From the IMG/VR virus record IMGVR_UViG_3300021956_000065, positions 1 to 27,726 of that record: DNA of 27,726 nucleotides; one strand, written 5' to 3'. Each line of letters opens with the position of its first letter. Position 1 is the stretch's first letter. A model generated the notes under the pieces. It searched no databases. It was not told the DNA's origin and saw only the letters and a list, made by a program, of their open reading frames with translations. The DNA comes from a virus. The translations under genes were made by a program, and so were the position numbers. This document shows positions 9,045 through 16,462 of this stretch, in pieces.

Positions 9045-9272
9045 TTATTCAATTACGATTTCTTCCTTTGATTCTGTTTCAGGTGCTTCCGGTGCTTGCG
9101 CTTCTTCCGTAGTCATTTCAACAACTTTTGCGTCTTTCTTAGATGCTTTTGCTTTTGAACCGCCTTCGATTGCTTTACCTTCTTTGATTAAGTCTTGAGC
9201 TGTTTGCTCTGATACCTCAATCGATTTTCCTGCTTTCTCTTTAGAGAACTTTTCTGTAAGTGTAATTTTCAT
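9045..9272 (-). CDS. Small capsid-adjacent protein with acidic tail
   Basis: A 75-aa protein in two parts. Residues 1-36 (KITLTEKFSKEKAGKSIEVS...) look like the short SH3-like domain often encoded next to major capsid proteins. They are followed by a low-complexity Lys/Ala linker and a strongly acidic end (EEAQAPEAPETESKEEIVIE). It lies 78 bp after the capsid gene, beyond a GC-rich hairpin, and 2 bp before the connector gene. It may decorate or stabilise the head or act during assembly. The function is not established. Confidence 0.7.
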   Translation of the reverse strand: MKITLTEKFSKEKAGKSIEVSEQTAQDLIKEGKAIEGGSKAKASKKDAKVVEMTTEEAQAPEAPETESKEEIVIE

Positions 9273-9296
9273 AACGTAGCTTTTTTACGCCACAAA

Positions 9297-9327
9297 CCCC
9301 GACAAACCGCGTAGGTTAATGTCGGGG
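9297..9327 (-). promoter_or_regulatory. GC-rich hairpin between capsid and downstream genes
   Basis: The palindrome CCCCGACA...TGTCGGGG gives a perfect 8-bp stem, with a nested AACC/GGTT helix, a 5-nt loop and a 2-nt bulge. On the minus strand it is followed only by TTTGTGG, so it is at best a weak terminator. Placed just after the capsid stop, it could lower readthrough into the following genes or protect the 3' end of capsid mRNA. Confidence 0.6.
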
Positions 9328-9350
9328 CAAATGTGACTAATTACTAACTA

Positions 9351-10553
9351 CTAGTCAGTAATCAACGCGATTGCATCAGCCATAACACCTTTCACTAACA
9401 CTTGCGTATCGTTTGCAGATACGAATTGTACTAATGCTTGCTCGGCAAGAATTGTGCGTAAGTTTTTAGAGAAATCGTCCATTTCTTGACCGATATTCAA
9501 TGAAAGACCTTCGCGGAAACGAACGTTAATCACTGATAAATCACCACCTACGAAATCGTAGTCCGTACCAACTAAAGCGATTTCAGGGATCAATTGCATT
9601 CCTGCAACCATTGTACCGTCTGCGCTTCTAAATGGTGGGATTTGGTAAATACCATCAGTTGATTTTTGCATGTCCATTGTAGCTAAGATGTCTGGATTAA
9701 CAAACACTGCCGTAGCCGTTCCGTATGCTTTTTGCACTTGTAAAGCCAAAGCACGGAAAACGTCTGCGTAAGTCGGTTGTGCGGTTGTGATACCACCACC
9801 TGTAAACGCTGAAGCATATCCAAACAAACCATTCAATAAAGATCCGTTACCAGCGAATAACTCGTCAACCGTTGCAACTTCAATGCGACGAATCAAGTTA
9901 GCTTGCAAGTAGGAAACCAATTGAGGCAAGTCACGCAACATTTCTGTCGTTACTTTGCAGGTAACCGCGATTTTGTTCACTTTAGCTTCTTGCTCTTTGT
10001 ATTGAACTGACAAAGGTGTTTTTGACGTTCCTTCACCAATAAAAATTGGCAAACCTTGCTCGTTGTATTCTTCAACCCACATCGCAACGCGATTGTTGAT
10101 TGTTCCAACTGAAACAAGACCTAAGTAACGAGAAACACGAGAACGAATTGGTGAAATGATACCTGTGAAGGCAGTCAATAACCAATGAGATGAACTATCT
10201 TCACCCAAGATTGTGTTTGCTTCGCTTACCGTAACAACGTCTTTTACAACGATATTTACATTTGCTCCTTTAGTCGTTAAAGATGCCTCTAACTCCTCTT
10301 TGCTCACTTCAAATGCTCCCATTAGGGCATCTTTGAATGATTTGAAAGATTTTTCATTTCCTTTCGGAGTTTCTTTCAAAGACTCGATTTGAGCCTCGAT
10401 TGCCGTGATAGCAGTTTTAACCGCCTCAAGGTTAGTTTCGTTTTTCAACGCTTCGATGGAAGCATTAATTGCCTCAACATCACTTTTACTTGCAAAGCCT
10501 TTTTCATCCAATTTTGTCTCTAAGGCTTTGATTACTTCTTCTGTTGTTATCAT
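9351..10553 (-). CDS. Major capsid protein (HK97 fold)
   Basis: A 400-aa product from ATG 10553 (MITTEEVIKALETKLDEKGF). A TTG at 10577 would add 8 residues and overlap the protease gene. Residues 1-65 are coiled-coil and likely form the delta/scaffold domain removed by the upstream protease. From about residue 95 the sequence fits HK97-type capsids: a long helix-strand region, SPIRSRVSRYLGLVSVGTIN, then QLVSYLQANLIRRIEVATVD, a Gly-rich loop (FAGNGSLLNGLFGY), and the DFVGGDLSVINVRFREGLSL end. The order protease, capsid, connectors is the classical head module. Confidence is high for the fold and moderate for the exact start. Confidence 0.9.
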   Translation of the reverse strand: MITTEEVIKALETKLDEKGFASKSDVEAINASIEALKNETNLEAVKTAITAIEAQIESLKETPKGNEKSFKSFKDALMGAFEVSKEELEASLTTKGANVNIVVKDVVTVSEANTILGEDSSSHWLLTAFTGIISPIRSRVSRYLGLVSVGTINNRVAMWVEEYNEQGLPIFIGEGTSKTPLSVQYKEQEAKVNKIAVTCKVTTEMLRDLPQLVSYLQANLIRRIEVATVDELFAGNGSLLNGLFGYASAFTGGGITTAQPTYADVFRALALQVQKAYGTATAVFVNPDILATMDMQKSTDGIYQIPPFRSADGTMVAGMQLIPEIALVGTDYDFVGGDLSVINVRFREGLSLNIGQEMDDFSKNLRTILAEQALVQFVSANDTQVLVKGVMADAIALITD

Positions 10554-10563
10554 TTTTTTTGAT

Positions 10564-11481
10564 TTAGAAGTTTTCAATTATTTTGTTCCAATCCAAGGCA
10601 GGAACATCGACCTTTTGAGTGTCGTTAGACGGCTCGTGTGTTTTAGAAGTGTTATTGTTAACGGCTTCTTTGCGACTTCCGCATGTCTTACAAAGCATAT
10701 CGCCACAATCCGCGGATAGACTTGGCGTATCTTGTTGACACGTATCGCAATAACTTTTATTTGTTAACTCGGTGATTGACATCACTGGAGTGATTGAATT
10801 TGAACCTTTTACTACGGCACTACCTTCGATTACTTTCGCTTCGGTAACCGCCCAGAAATAACCACAAGTATCGGCAACTTCTTTGTTTACTACTTGAGGG
10901 TAGTATTTATCCCAATTCGCTTTTTCACTTGAGTAACTTGGCTCATTGGTATCTACACACAAGAAGATTTTAACGTAACGCATCCCAACGGAGTGATTTA
11001 ACACGTACCCGTTTTTGTATTGCTCAAACATAAAAGGATTGCGCTTTGAATCTATTGTAACGTCAAAAATCAACGCTTGTGTACTTCCTTCATATGGCAC
11101 GCCAAACTTAGACCATGCGATTTGTTTTGTACTTGCAACGAATTCGTTATTGATTGAATCCGCGATCACGTACTCAAATTCCATTTCATGCTCTTGTAAC
11201 AAGTGAAGCATTTTTGTTTCGGAAAGTGATTTTTTCCAAAGTCCTGGAATATGGCAATCCATGTGTGAATCAATTACATTTGAAGTATTGATACATAATG
11301 AAAGTTTTAATTGCCCAACTTGAAATGAATCCGCGCCGTCTTGCTTTTGGATTTCTAATTTATTATTGACATCCCCATAAGAAGCAAAAATAACATCTCC
11401 ATGCTTAATCGCGCTCGTTTTTTTAGCCAATAAAAGCTCCTTGTTTGCTAGTATTTGCTTGATATTTTCCTCTCTTGTCAT
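10564..11481 (-). CDS. Prohead maturation protease with C-terminal zinc-ribbon-like motif
   Basis: A 305-aa product encoded directly before the major capsid gene. The segment DSHMDCHIPGLWKKSL (from about residue 71) supplies the candidate catalytic His, and NHSVGMRY (about 162-169) resembles the (L/H)S(I/V)G(F/M) nucleophile motif of HK97-type U35 prohead proteases, making Ser164 the likely nucleophile. After residue 240 there is CDTC...CKTC with an additional Cys, a zinc-ribbon-like pair, then a low-complexity Thr/Ser/Asn tail that could act as a scaffold or self-cleaved end. The start ATG overlaps the stop of a 28-codon ORF. The family call rests on these motifs and on gene order. Confidence 0.75.
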   Translation of the reverse strand: MTREENIKQILANKELLLAKKTSAIKHGDVIFASYGDVNNKLEIQKQDGADSFQVGQLKLSLCINTSNVIDSHMDCHIPGLWKKSLSETKMLHLLQEHEMEFEYVIADSINNEFVASTKQIAWSKFGVPYEGSTQALIFDVTIDSKRNPFMFEQYKNGYVLNHSVGMRYVKIFLCVDTNEPSYSSEKANWDKYYPQVVNKEVADTCGYFWAVTEAKVIEGSAVVKGSNSITPVMSITELTNKSYCDTCQQDTPSLSADCGDMLCKTCGSRKEAVNNNTSKTHEPSNDTQKVDVPALDWNKIIENF

Positions 11482-11564
11482 TTCTTTACAATTTCGTTAG
11501 ATGACTTAACAATCGTTTTAATTTGCTTAATCGCTTCTATTTCTTTGGGTGTTAAATTACTCAT
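11478..11564 (-). CDS. Small leader ORF (28 aa) coupled to the protease gene
   Basis: The frame MSNLTPKEIEAIKQIKTIVK... (28 codons) ends in an ATGA overlap with the protease start at 11481. It is the first ORF of the head operon, directly downstream of the divergent promoter region. It may be a genuine small helical protein, or a leader peptide whose translation opens the protease start. Overlap geometry is the main evidence; no family is recognised. Confidence 0.5.
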   Translation of the reverse strand: MSNLTPKEIEAIKQIKTIVKSSNEIVKK

Positions 11565-11624
11565 CTTAAAAGTATTTGAATCAAAATTAATCTAAATTTG
11601 TGAATATTATAAAAAAATTGTGAA
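11565..11624. promoter_or_regulatory. Divergent promoter region, portal (+) / head operon (-)
   Basis: These 60 bp separate the plus-strand portal start from the minus-strand head operon. The plus strand carries TAAATTTG at 11593-11600, with a TATTTG at 11573-11578 that is closer than the usual -33 spacing. The minus strand carries TAATTTTG at 11589-11582. Both match TAnnTTTG and they nearly abut, so the two promoters would share a narrow AT-rich region. The -33 elements are weak. Confidence 0.5.
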
Positions 11625-12809
11625 ATGGATATTCTTAACAAATTTTTCTCCATGCTTGGATGGGGTAACACCAATTACTACACCACACAACAAATCGGAA
11701 CGGTAACGCCTCAATGGGTAAACACATCCGATAAATGGAAATTATACAATACCATTCCCGAACTAAATGCCGTAATTAATCGATATGCCGACATGGTTGC
11801 AAGTGCAAACCCAATCATTGTCGATTCAAAAGGAAAAGTGATTGAAAACAAATCACAGCCAATTTTCAAGTTAATTGATAGACCAAACGCAATGCAATCA
11901 TGGGGCAAAATGATGAAAATGATTGCAATCAATCAATGTGTAACAAACAACGTATTAGTGTATGCGCCAAATGGATCGTTTGGTAAATTACAACTTTTGC
12001 CTTTGGCATTCAACAACGTGAAAATCGTACCTACCGGAAAGAATTTGATTTCGGTTGACTTAGGTAGTTTTATCGAGAAATTCCAAATACCAACATCTCG
12101 AATCGATAACTTTCAAGACTTCATGCCCGATGAGGTGATTTACATTTCGGAAATTGACGGTATCAATCTATTTGACTCCAAGTCAAAGATTGATGCTTTG
12201 AAAATGCCGTTGTCAAACTTAGAAAAGCAATATGTAAAGAGAAACGTTTTGCTTGTGAATATGTTTTCACTTGGTATTTTATCTGGCAACAACTCGGACG
12301 GTATTTCCGCTATGCCAATTGAAGATGAGGACATCAAAAAGATTCGCAAGGATATGAAAAAGCGAAATGAAGGTGAAGTCATTATAACGGATAAAAATTT
12401 GAAGTTTGACCCAATGACATTCCCAGTAAAGGATTTGATGTTGTTTGAAGAAATGAACGCAGACAAATTAGCAATTATTGACGCGTTTGGATTAAATCAA
12501 CACATGTTCGGACAAGGTGAAGGCGGCAAAGGGTCTACATTCTCCAACGTTGAAATGGGTGAACGTCAAGCGTACAACTCAACAATCATTCCAGCAACTG
12601 AAATCATTTATGATGAAATCACAAAGCAAATTGGACTTGATAAGCAAGGAATGTATTTAGTTCCTGATTTCAAACATATTTCGGTTCTTAAATCTGACGA
12701 AACAAAATCGGCTGAATCATTCTTGAAACGCGCGACGGCGGTTGAGAAAATAACTACAATTTTACCTTCATTATCCGAGGATGAGAAACGTAAGTTATTA
12801 GGAATCTAA
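11625..12809 (+). CDS. Portal protein
   Basis: A 394-aa product, the only plus-strand gene in the window. It has the hallmarks of HK97-type portals. The N-terminal half holds YNTIPELNAVINRYADMVAS and IFKLIDRPNAMQSWGKM, followed by a beta-rich region. The end holds the crown-stem part QHMFGQGEGGKGSTFSNVEM followed by ERQAYNSTIIPATEI, the usual portal pattern of a thumb/stem helix leading into a ti-P motif. The portal forms the dodecameric DNA channel at the capsid vertex and docks the terminase. Its 3' end overlaps the converging terminase gene by 12 bp. Its orientation against all other morphogenesis genes is unusual. Confidence 0.88.
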   Translation: MDILNKFFSMLGWGNTNYYTTQQIGTVTPQWVNTSDKWKLYNTIPELNAVINRYADMVASANPIIVDSKGKVIENKSQPIFKLIDRPNAMQSWGKMMKMIAINQCVTNNVLVYAPNGSFGKLQLLPLAFNNVKIVPTGKNLISVDLGSFIEKFQIPTSRIDNFQDFMPDEVIYISEIDGINLFDSKSKIDALKMPLSNLEKQYVKRNVLLVNMFSLGILSGNNSDGISAMPIEDEDIKKIRKDMKKRNEGEVIITDKNLKFDPMTFPVKDLMLFEEMNADKLAIIDAFGLNQHMFGQGEGGKGSTFSNVEMGERQAYNSTIIPATEIIYDEITKQIGLDKQGMYLVPDFKHISVLKSDETKSAESFLKRATAVEKITTILPSLSEDEKRKLLGI

Positions 12810-14153
12810 TTTCGGTAGCATCGATTGAACAAATAGCGCGAATCCGGTAACGGCATCCGGCGCATCATCATTCTTGTTTTTACCTTCTTTTTGATAGTTC
12901 TTCAAGTTGTGAATGAATTGACCGTATTCACCAATTTGCCCTTCTAGGAATCTAAAACGTCTTAGTGCATAACTTGAATTCATTATAATTCTTGTCTCTT
13001 TATTTTGGTTATTGGTGACCGGAAGCAATTTCGTCTTTGTTTGTGATCGAAGCATCTTAATGAATATTGCGCCCATTCCATTGGTTTCAACGCGTGAATA
13101 GCTTACATTGTTGTCATTCAGCACCATCGCACAACGCGGGATTGTTACGTCAACATTTGCTTTTGTGAACACTACATCGGTTATGAACACGTCTTTATTA
13201 ACAACATGACCGACTACCATACACAAGAAATCCCCTCCCTCGTCAGCAACGTCAATATAAGCGAATGCGCCTTCGCTATGTTTTTTAACCGCGTCAATGT
13301 CTTTAAAGTAGCGTAAATCTTCAAACAAACGACCTTTAATATCAACGGGTGTTTGCATGTATTCGGCTTGCCAAATTTCTTCACGCGTCTTTTCCTTTTT
13401 CAACAAATACTCCTTTGTTGTCATTACGCTTTCACAAAATGAGCGCAATTCTCCATCAATTTCGATAAGTGCCGGAACAATGATTTGTTTGTCGTAATAT
13501 CCATTTTCGGCATTCTTTCCAATAATATCGTCGCGCGTCCAACGTGTACCAATATCAATCTCGGCACATCCACTTTCTTTACGTGAATCATGCGTTGCCT
13601 CTTTCCATGAATGCGTTTTCTCGCGTATAGTTTCCGACATCGCATCCTCCATTGAACGAAAAAGGTCATCGGTTATCGCGAGCTTTGACGCACCGAACCC
13701 TATAATCGTACCGCCAACCCCTTGACCGAAATAACCTACTTGTTTGGATTGATTTGTGTTCCATCCGCTTACACTGGCTTTATCTTTTGACAATGTAACG
13801 TGTGGAAATACCTTTGCAAACTTTTCGCTCTTTACAACGTCACGTGCATCGTATGAAAGTTTTTCGGCTAATCGAGCCGAACAAGTATTTCGCATTACGC
13901 TTTCCTCGGGGTATTTACCAAGAATCCAAGCGCAAAAAAGCGTTGTTATGTACGATTTTCCTGCGCGTGGTGGTAATGATACCGAAAGCGTTTTGATGTC
14001 ACCATCGGCAACTTCTTGGAACGCTTGCGCTATTTCCTTCAAGAATGGGCGCGCCTTGAAAAAGTCGTAATTGTAGTAATAGCAAAAAAGTACGAAATTG
14101 TCCTTTGCTCCAAGCCTTAATATTTCCTCGATTTCATTATAACTTGTCTGCAA
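12798..14153 (-). CDS. terL: Terminase large subunit
   Basis: A 451-aa DNA-packaging motor and headful/cos nuclease. The ATPase domain shows Walker A PPRAGKS (61-67), Walker B LAITDD (158-163) and the coupling segment IGTRWTRDD (201-209). The RNase-H-like nuclease domain shows AYIDVADEGGDF with Asp301, a second acid near Glu356 (VETNG), and the C-terminal DDAPDAV (429-435) supplying further metal ligands. Length and motif order are typical. The start overlaps the small subunit gene by 17 bp. The 3' end meets the plus-strand portal gene tail to tail with a 12-bp overlap and no terminator between, so each transcript probably runs antisense into the other. Confidence 0.95.
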   Translation of the reverse strand: MQTSYNEIEEILRLGAKDNFVLFCYYYNYDFFKARPFLKEIAQAFQEVADGDIKTLSVSLPPRAGKSYITTLFCAWILGKYPEESVMRNTCSARLAEKLSYDARDVVKSEKFAKVFPHVTLSKDKASVSGWNTNQSKQVGYFGQGVGGTIIGFGASKLAITDDLFRSMEDAMSETIREKTHSWKEATHDSRKESGCAEIDIGTRWTRDDIIGKNAENGYYDKQIIVPALIEIDGELRSFCESVMTTKEYLLKKEKTREEIWQAEYMQTPVDIKGRLFEDLRYFKDIDAVKKHSEGAFAYIDVADEGGDFLCMVVGHVVNKDVFITDVVFTKANVDVTIPRCAMVLNDNNVSYSRVETNGMGAIFIKMLRSQTKTKLLPVTNNQNKETRIIMNSSYALRRFRFLEGQIGEYGQFIHNLKNYQKEGKNKNDDAPDAVTGFALFVQSMLPKLDS

Positions 14154-14643
14154 TTTGCTTGATTATTTCGGTAGGTATGTGTTGAGCAACCGGGTTTAAT
14201 TTTTCGTGATCGCTAGTGATGTCAATTTTATCACCGTACTTTTTCGGTTGCATTTTAGAAAGCATCCATTTGCGTGTATCGATTTGCAATTTATTACGGT
14301 GAATTACGTTATGGTCAACGCGTTTGTTTCCGTCAGCATCAATGTAAACGTCTTCGCCTTGTTTGTCGGCAAGTTCCTTTATTTCATCAAAAATCAGGTC
14401 TGCACGTTTAGAACATGCACGCGCGTATTGTTTCGCATTTAATTCGTCAGAATCCAACCATTTTTCAAACAAATCGGGGTGTACTCCTAGCCTTTCTCTC
14501 GCCTTTCTTTCGCTAAGTCCTTCATACTCAATCAATTGCAATACTTTGAAAAAGTTTTCGGGTGTGTTCTTAACGGCTTTCGGACCTCGTTTTTTCGGAG
14601 GTGTTTTCGTGGGTGTTTTTGATGTCGTTTTCTTCCTTTCCAT
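14137..14643 (-). CDS. terS: Terminase small subunit
   Basis: A 168-aa product encoded directly upstream of terL and overlapping it. The N-terminus is a basic Lys/Pro/Thr tail (about 1-25). It is followed by a helix-turn-helix-like region (about 30-75: EYEGLSERKARERLGVHPDL, then FEKWL), the fold with which small terminases recognise packaging sites. The second half is helical and would oligomerise, with KMQPKKYGDKIDITSD, a phrase common in small terminases. The gene follows an intergenic region with a terminator and a TAAATTTG promoter element, so terS-terL form their own unit. Confidence 0.88.
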   Translation of the reverse strand: MERKKTTSKTPTKTPPKKRGPKAVKNTPENFFKVLQLIEYEGLSERKARERLGVHPDLFEKWLDSDELNAKQYARACSKRADLIFDEIKELADKQGEDVYIDADGNKRVDHNVIHRNKLQIDTRKWMLSKMQPKKYGDKIDITSDHEKLNPVAQHIPTEIIKQIADKL

Positions 14644-14659
14644 GTCTTGAATGTTTAGT

Positions 14660-14667
14660 CAAATTTA
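14660..14667 (-). promoter_or_regulatory. Candidate -7 element for terS-terL
   Basis: TAAATTTG on the minus strand fits TAnnTTTG, 16 bp before the terS ATG and just after the terminator of the preceding unit. That is a logical place for a promoter, although no clear TTTG is found at -33. Confidence 0.5.
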
Positions 14668-14686
14668 CAAAATATTCGTGCATAAA

Positions 14687-14716
14687 AAAGGAGTTGCCAT
14701 GTCAAACAACTCCTTT
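14687..14716 (-). terminator. Rho-independent terminator after metallophosphoesterase
   Basis: On the minus strand AAAGGAGTTG and CAACTCCTTT form a perfect 10-bp stem around a 10-nt loop, followed by T-rich DNA (CTCCTTTTTTATG). It separates the metallophosphoesterase gene from terS. Confidence 0.88.
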
Positions 14717-14752
14717 CCTAACCAATCAAACAAAAAACGAATCGATGTAAAT

Positions 14753-15661
14753 CTACAAATTAAATTTATGTGAATCGATATATTTATAATAACGTGATAC
14801 TTTATCTTTTTGCTCACGAACAATTTTGAATGTTAAAATACGACCCCCAAGTGGCTTTGGTGGCGCTCCACGTTCAACGTGCCAACCTCCTGCGCCAACT
14901 CCGTATTCTTCTTTGTATGTTCCGGTAATCATTAAGTGTAATTGCTTTTGTTGAACTCTATACCCGATTAATGGGTGAAAATCTAAACTTTCCCTAACGT
15001 CGTTTCTTGACGAATTTTCATGAATGTGTCCCATTGTGAATACGTCGAAATCTTCTGCTATTTCCAAGGCGCGTGTTAAATTGATTGCTCCTTTTGTTAC
15101 GACTCCTCCACCGCCTGAACCATGAAAGTATTTTATTTTGCAAGTTGCTCCGCCACCGCTTCCGCCTTTAGTATTTTTGTCATCTAGTGAAATAACGAAC
15201 CAACCGCCGTAGCCACCAACTTGAACGTTTGTGTTGTTCGTATAATTTAGCAAGTCAATGAAGCGCCTTAAAATGTCGGTTTCTTGCCATTTGATGATTG
15301 CCGTTTCATGATTCCCATACCCAATTACGGTGATTAAATGTGCGTAAGGTGAAAACCATTCAACGGCTGTTTCAACAATTGAATCCAAGTATCTAGCGTT
15401 ATTATGTTCTGGACGAATGTCATCTTTTGACGATCTACGATCACCGCGACCTTGCATCAAACAAAACGTATCGCCATTTAACATAATTGGTATTGAATTT
15501 TTCAAACAATAATCCATGTGTCTTTTGAGTAAATCCCAATCGCATTTTGGATTGTCCCAATGTAAATCAGACAAAATTGCTAATTTGAAATCTCTACCTT
15601 TTGCCTTTAGTTGGTGAACGTTTTTGCCGTGTTTGATTAATTCCATGCGTAAATTTTTCAT
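14753..15661 (-). CDS. Calcineurin-like metallophosphoesterase
   Basis: A 302-aa protein with the full metal-binding motif set of the superfamily: SDLHW (Asp32, His34), LNGDTF (Asp64), GYGNHET (Asn117, His118), YFHGSGGGG (His180) and FTMGHIHE (His212, His214). Such enzymes hydrolyse phosphomonoesters or phosphodiesters with two metal ions. Phage members of this type, with the HGSGGGG loop, are frequent in Bacteroidota phages. I know no proven substrate; nucleic acid processing or nucleotide-signal degradation is possible. A Gly-rich insert (GGSGGGATC) precedes His180. The gene lies alone between two terminators, so it is likely a separate transcript, next to packaging genes. Confidence 0.88.
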   Translation of the reverse strand: MKNLRMELIKHGKNVHQLKAKGRDFKLAILSDLHWDNPKCDWDLLKRHMDYCLKNSIPIMLNGDTFCLMQGRGDRRSSKDDIRPEHNNARYLDSIVETAVEWFSPYAHLITVIGYGNHETAIIKWQETDILRRFIDLLNYTNNTNVQVGGYGGWFVISLDDKNTKGGSGGGATCKIKYFHGSGGGGVVTKGAINLTRALEIAEDFDVFTMGHIHENSSRNDVRESLDFHPLIGYRVQQKQLHLMITGTYKEEYGVGAGGWHVERGAPPKPLGGRILTFKIVREQKDKVSRYYKYIDSHKFNL

Positions 15662-15673
15662 AAATGTAAAGAA

Positions 15674-15698
15674 AAAGCCAACCTAAGTGGTTGGCTTT
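15674..15698 (-). terminator. Rho-independent terminator at end of recombination/membrane gene unit
   Basis: On the minus strand AAAGCCAACC-ACTTA-GGTTGGCTTT is a perfect 10-bp stem followed by TTCTTT, with five consecutive T counting the stem end. It lies 3 bp after the stop of the 80-aa gene and would end the long transcript starting at or before recT. Confidence 0.9.
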
Positions 15699-15701
15699 GC
15701 G

Positions 15702-15944
15702 TTATTTCTTTTTGAATAATCTAAACGTTCTTACGATAAATCTCGCTTTTCTTTGTTCGGGATGCGCTCCAATTATTTCAAGAAGTTTCGTGTACATAGG
15801 TAAGCGTGAAAGTGCGCGATTGAACGCTCTATCTCTTAAAGCTCCATCAACAATAATACGCCCGATTTGTTCGTATTGCTTGTTTGTTAATGAATTTTGG
15901 ATTGTCTTTTTGCGTGTAAAAAACGCTTTGATTCTAGAAAACAT
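15702..15944 (-). CDS. Small basic protein of unknown function (80 aa)
   Basis: Strongly basic and helical (MFSRIKAFFTRKKTIQNSLT ... RFIVRTFRLFKKK), with an amphipathic N-terminal helix and no membrane-spanning segment long enough to call. It overlaps the preceding membrane protein gene by 11 bp and is the last gene before a terminator. It could be a peripheral membrane or nucleic-acid-binding protein. No family is recognised. Confidence 0.7.
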   Translation of the reverse strand: MFSRIKAFFTRKKTIQNSLTNKQYEQIGRIIVDGALRDRAFNRALSRLPMYTKLLEIIGAHPEQRKARFIVRTFRLFKKK

Positions 15945-16164
15945 AAGTCAAAAATTTATAAATAATAATGAATATCAATAGCATCAAAACGCGGTAAAGC
16001 CCGAGTAATGCTATCCAATGCTTATCGTGATTCTTTGCTAAGTCCTGGTGCCATTCGTTTTTGATGAACGGAAATATGTACATCCAAATTCTATCGGCAA
16101 AAAACAAATATGCCCATGCAGGAAACAAGATAATGAATGCGGTTATTTTAGCTGCTGTTTTCAT
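15934..16164 (-). CDS. Small membrane protein with two transmembrane segments (holin candidate)
   Basis: A 76-aa protein with one hydrophobic segment at about 5-35 (ITAFIILFPAWAYLFFADRI) and a second at about 50-75 (LYRVLMLLIFIIIYKFL), joined by a charged loop. It is coupled by an ATGA overlap to the next membrane protein gene upstream. A cluster of tiny membrane proteins in a phage suggests holin, antiholin or superinfection-exclusion roles, but no lysin gene lies beside it. The function is inferred only. Confidence 0.7.
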   Translation of the reverse strand: MKTAAKITAFIILFPAWAYLFFADRIWMYIFPFIKNEWHQDLAKNHDKHWIALLGLYRVLMLLIFIIIYKFLTYVF

Positions 16165-16352
16165 CTCTTACGGTTATATTCGTTCACAATTAAAGCACAC
16201 CAAAACGTTACGAAAATACCAAGCAATCCAACAATTGGAAGTCTAAATACTTGCGATGTTCTCCATGATCGTGTTGCAACTTTGTTGATTAGATTTTGAC
16301 CGATGGCATAGGAATACATCCCTATGAGCCACCAAAAAAATAGTATTGTCAT
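16161..16352 (-). CDS. Small membrane protein (63 aa, two transmembrane segments)
   Basis: Hydrophobic segments lie at about 2-18 (TILFFWWLIGMYSYAIG) and 38-56 (LPIVGLLGIFVTFWCALIV), with a basic loop containing RSWRTSQVFR between them and a basic C-terminus. Both ends show ATGA overlaps with neighbouring genes, so it is translated as part of a coupled series of four. It could be a holin or membrane-anchored factor. No family is recognised. Confidence 0.68.
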   Translation of the reverse strand: MTILFFWWLIGMYSYAIGQNLINKVATRSWRTSQVFRLPIVGLLGIFVTFWCALIVNEYNRKR

Positions 16353-16462
16353 ATCAAAAATTTATCAATTAATACTCCTAGCGCAATTACAATAACTAGC
16401 GCTCCAGAAACTCCAATACCTAGCATTGACGCTTCGTAATTTTCTTTTCGTTTGTAGCTCAT
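16349..16462 (-). CDS. Single-pass mini membrane protein (37 aa)
   Basis: A frame of 37 codons, MSYKRKENYEASMLGIGVSG followed by a hydrophobic run ALVIVIALGVLI and a short polar end. Its start overlaps the stop of the 75-aa gene as ATGA, and its stop overlaps the start of the 63-aa gene the same way. The exact double coupling argues for a real gene despite its size. It would sit in the inner membrane with a positively charged N-terminus. Confidence 0.62.
   Translation of the reverse strand: MSYKRKENYEASMLGIGVSGALVIVIALGVLIDKFLI

Noticed and set aside
10405-10719. Plus-strand 104-codon frame opposite capsid and protease genes
   Set aside because: It crosses two well-supported minus-strand genes, has shadow-like composition and no promoter or motif.
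14363-14650. Plus-strand 95-codon frame opposite the small terminase gene
   Set aside because: It is an antisense shadow with Ser/Phe/Cys-rich composition, while the minus frame has clear terminase features and operon overlap.
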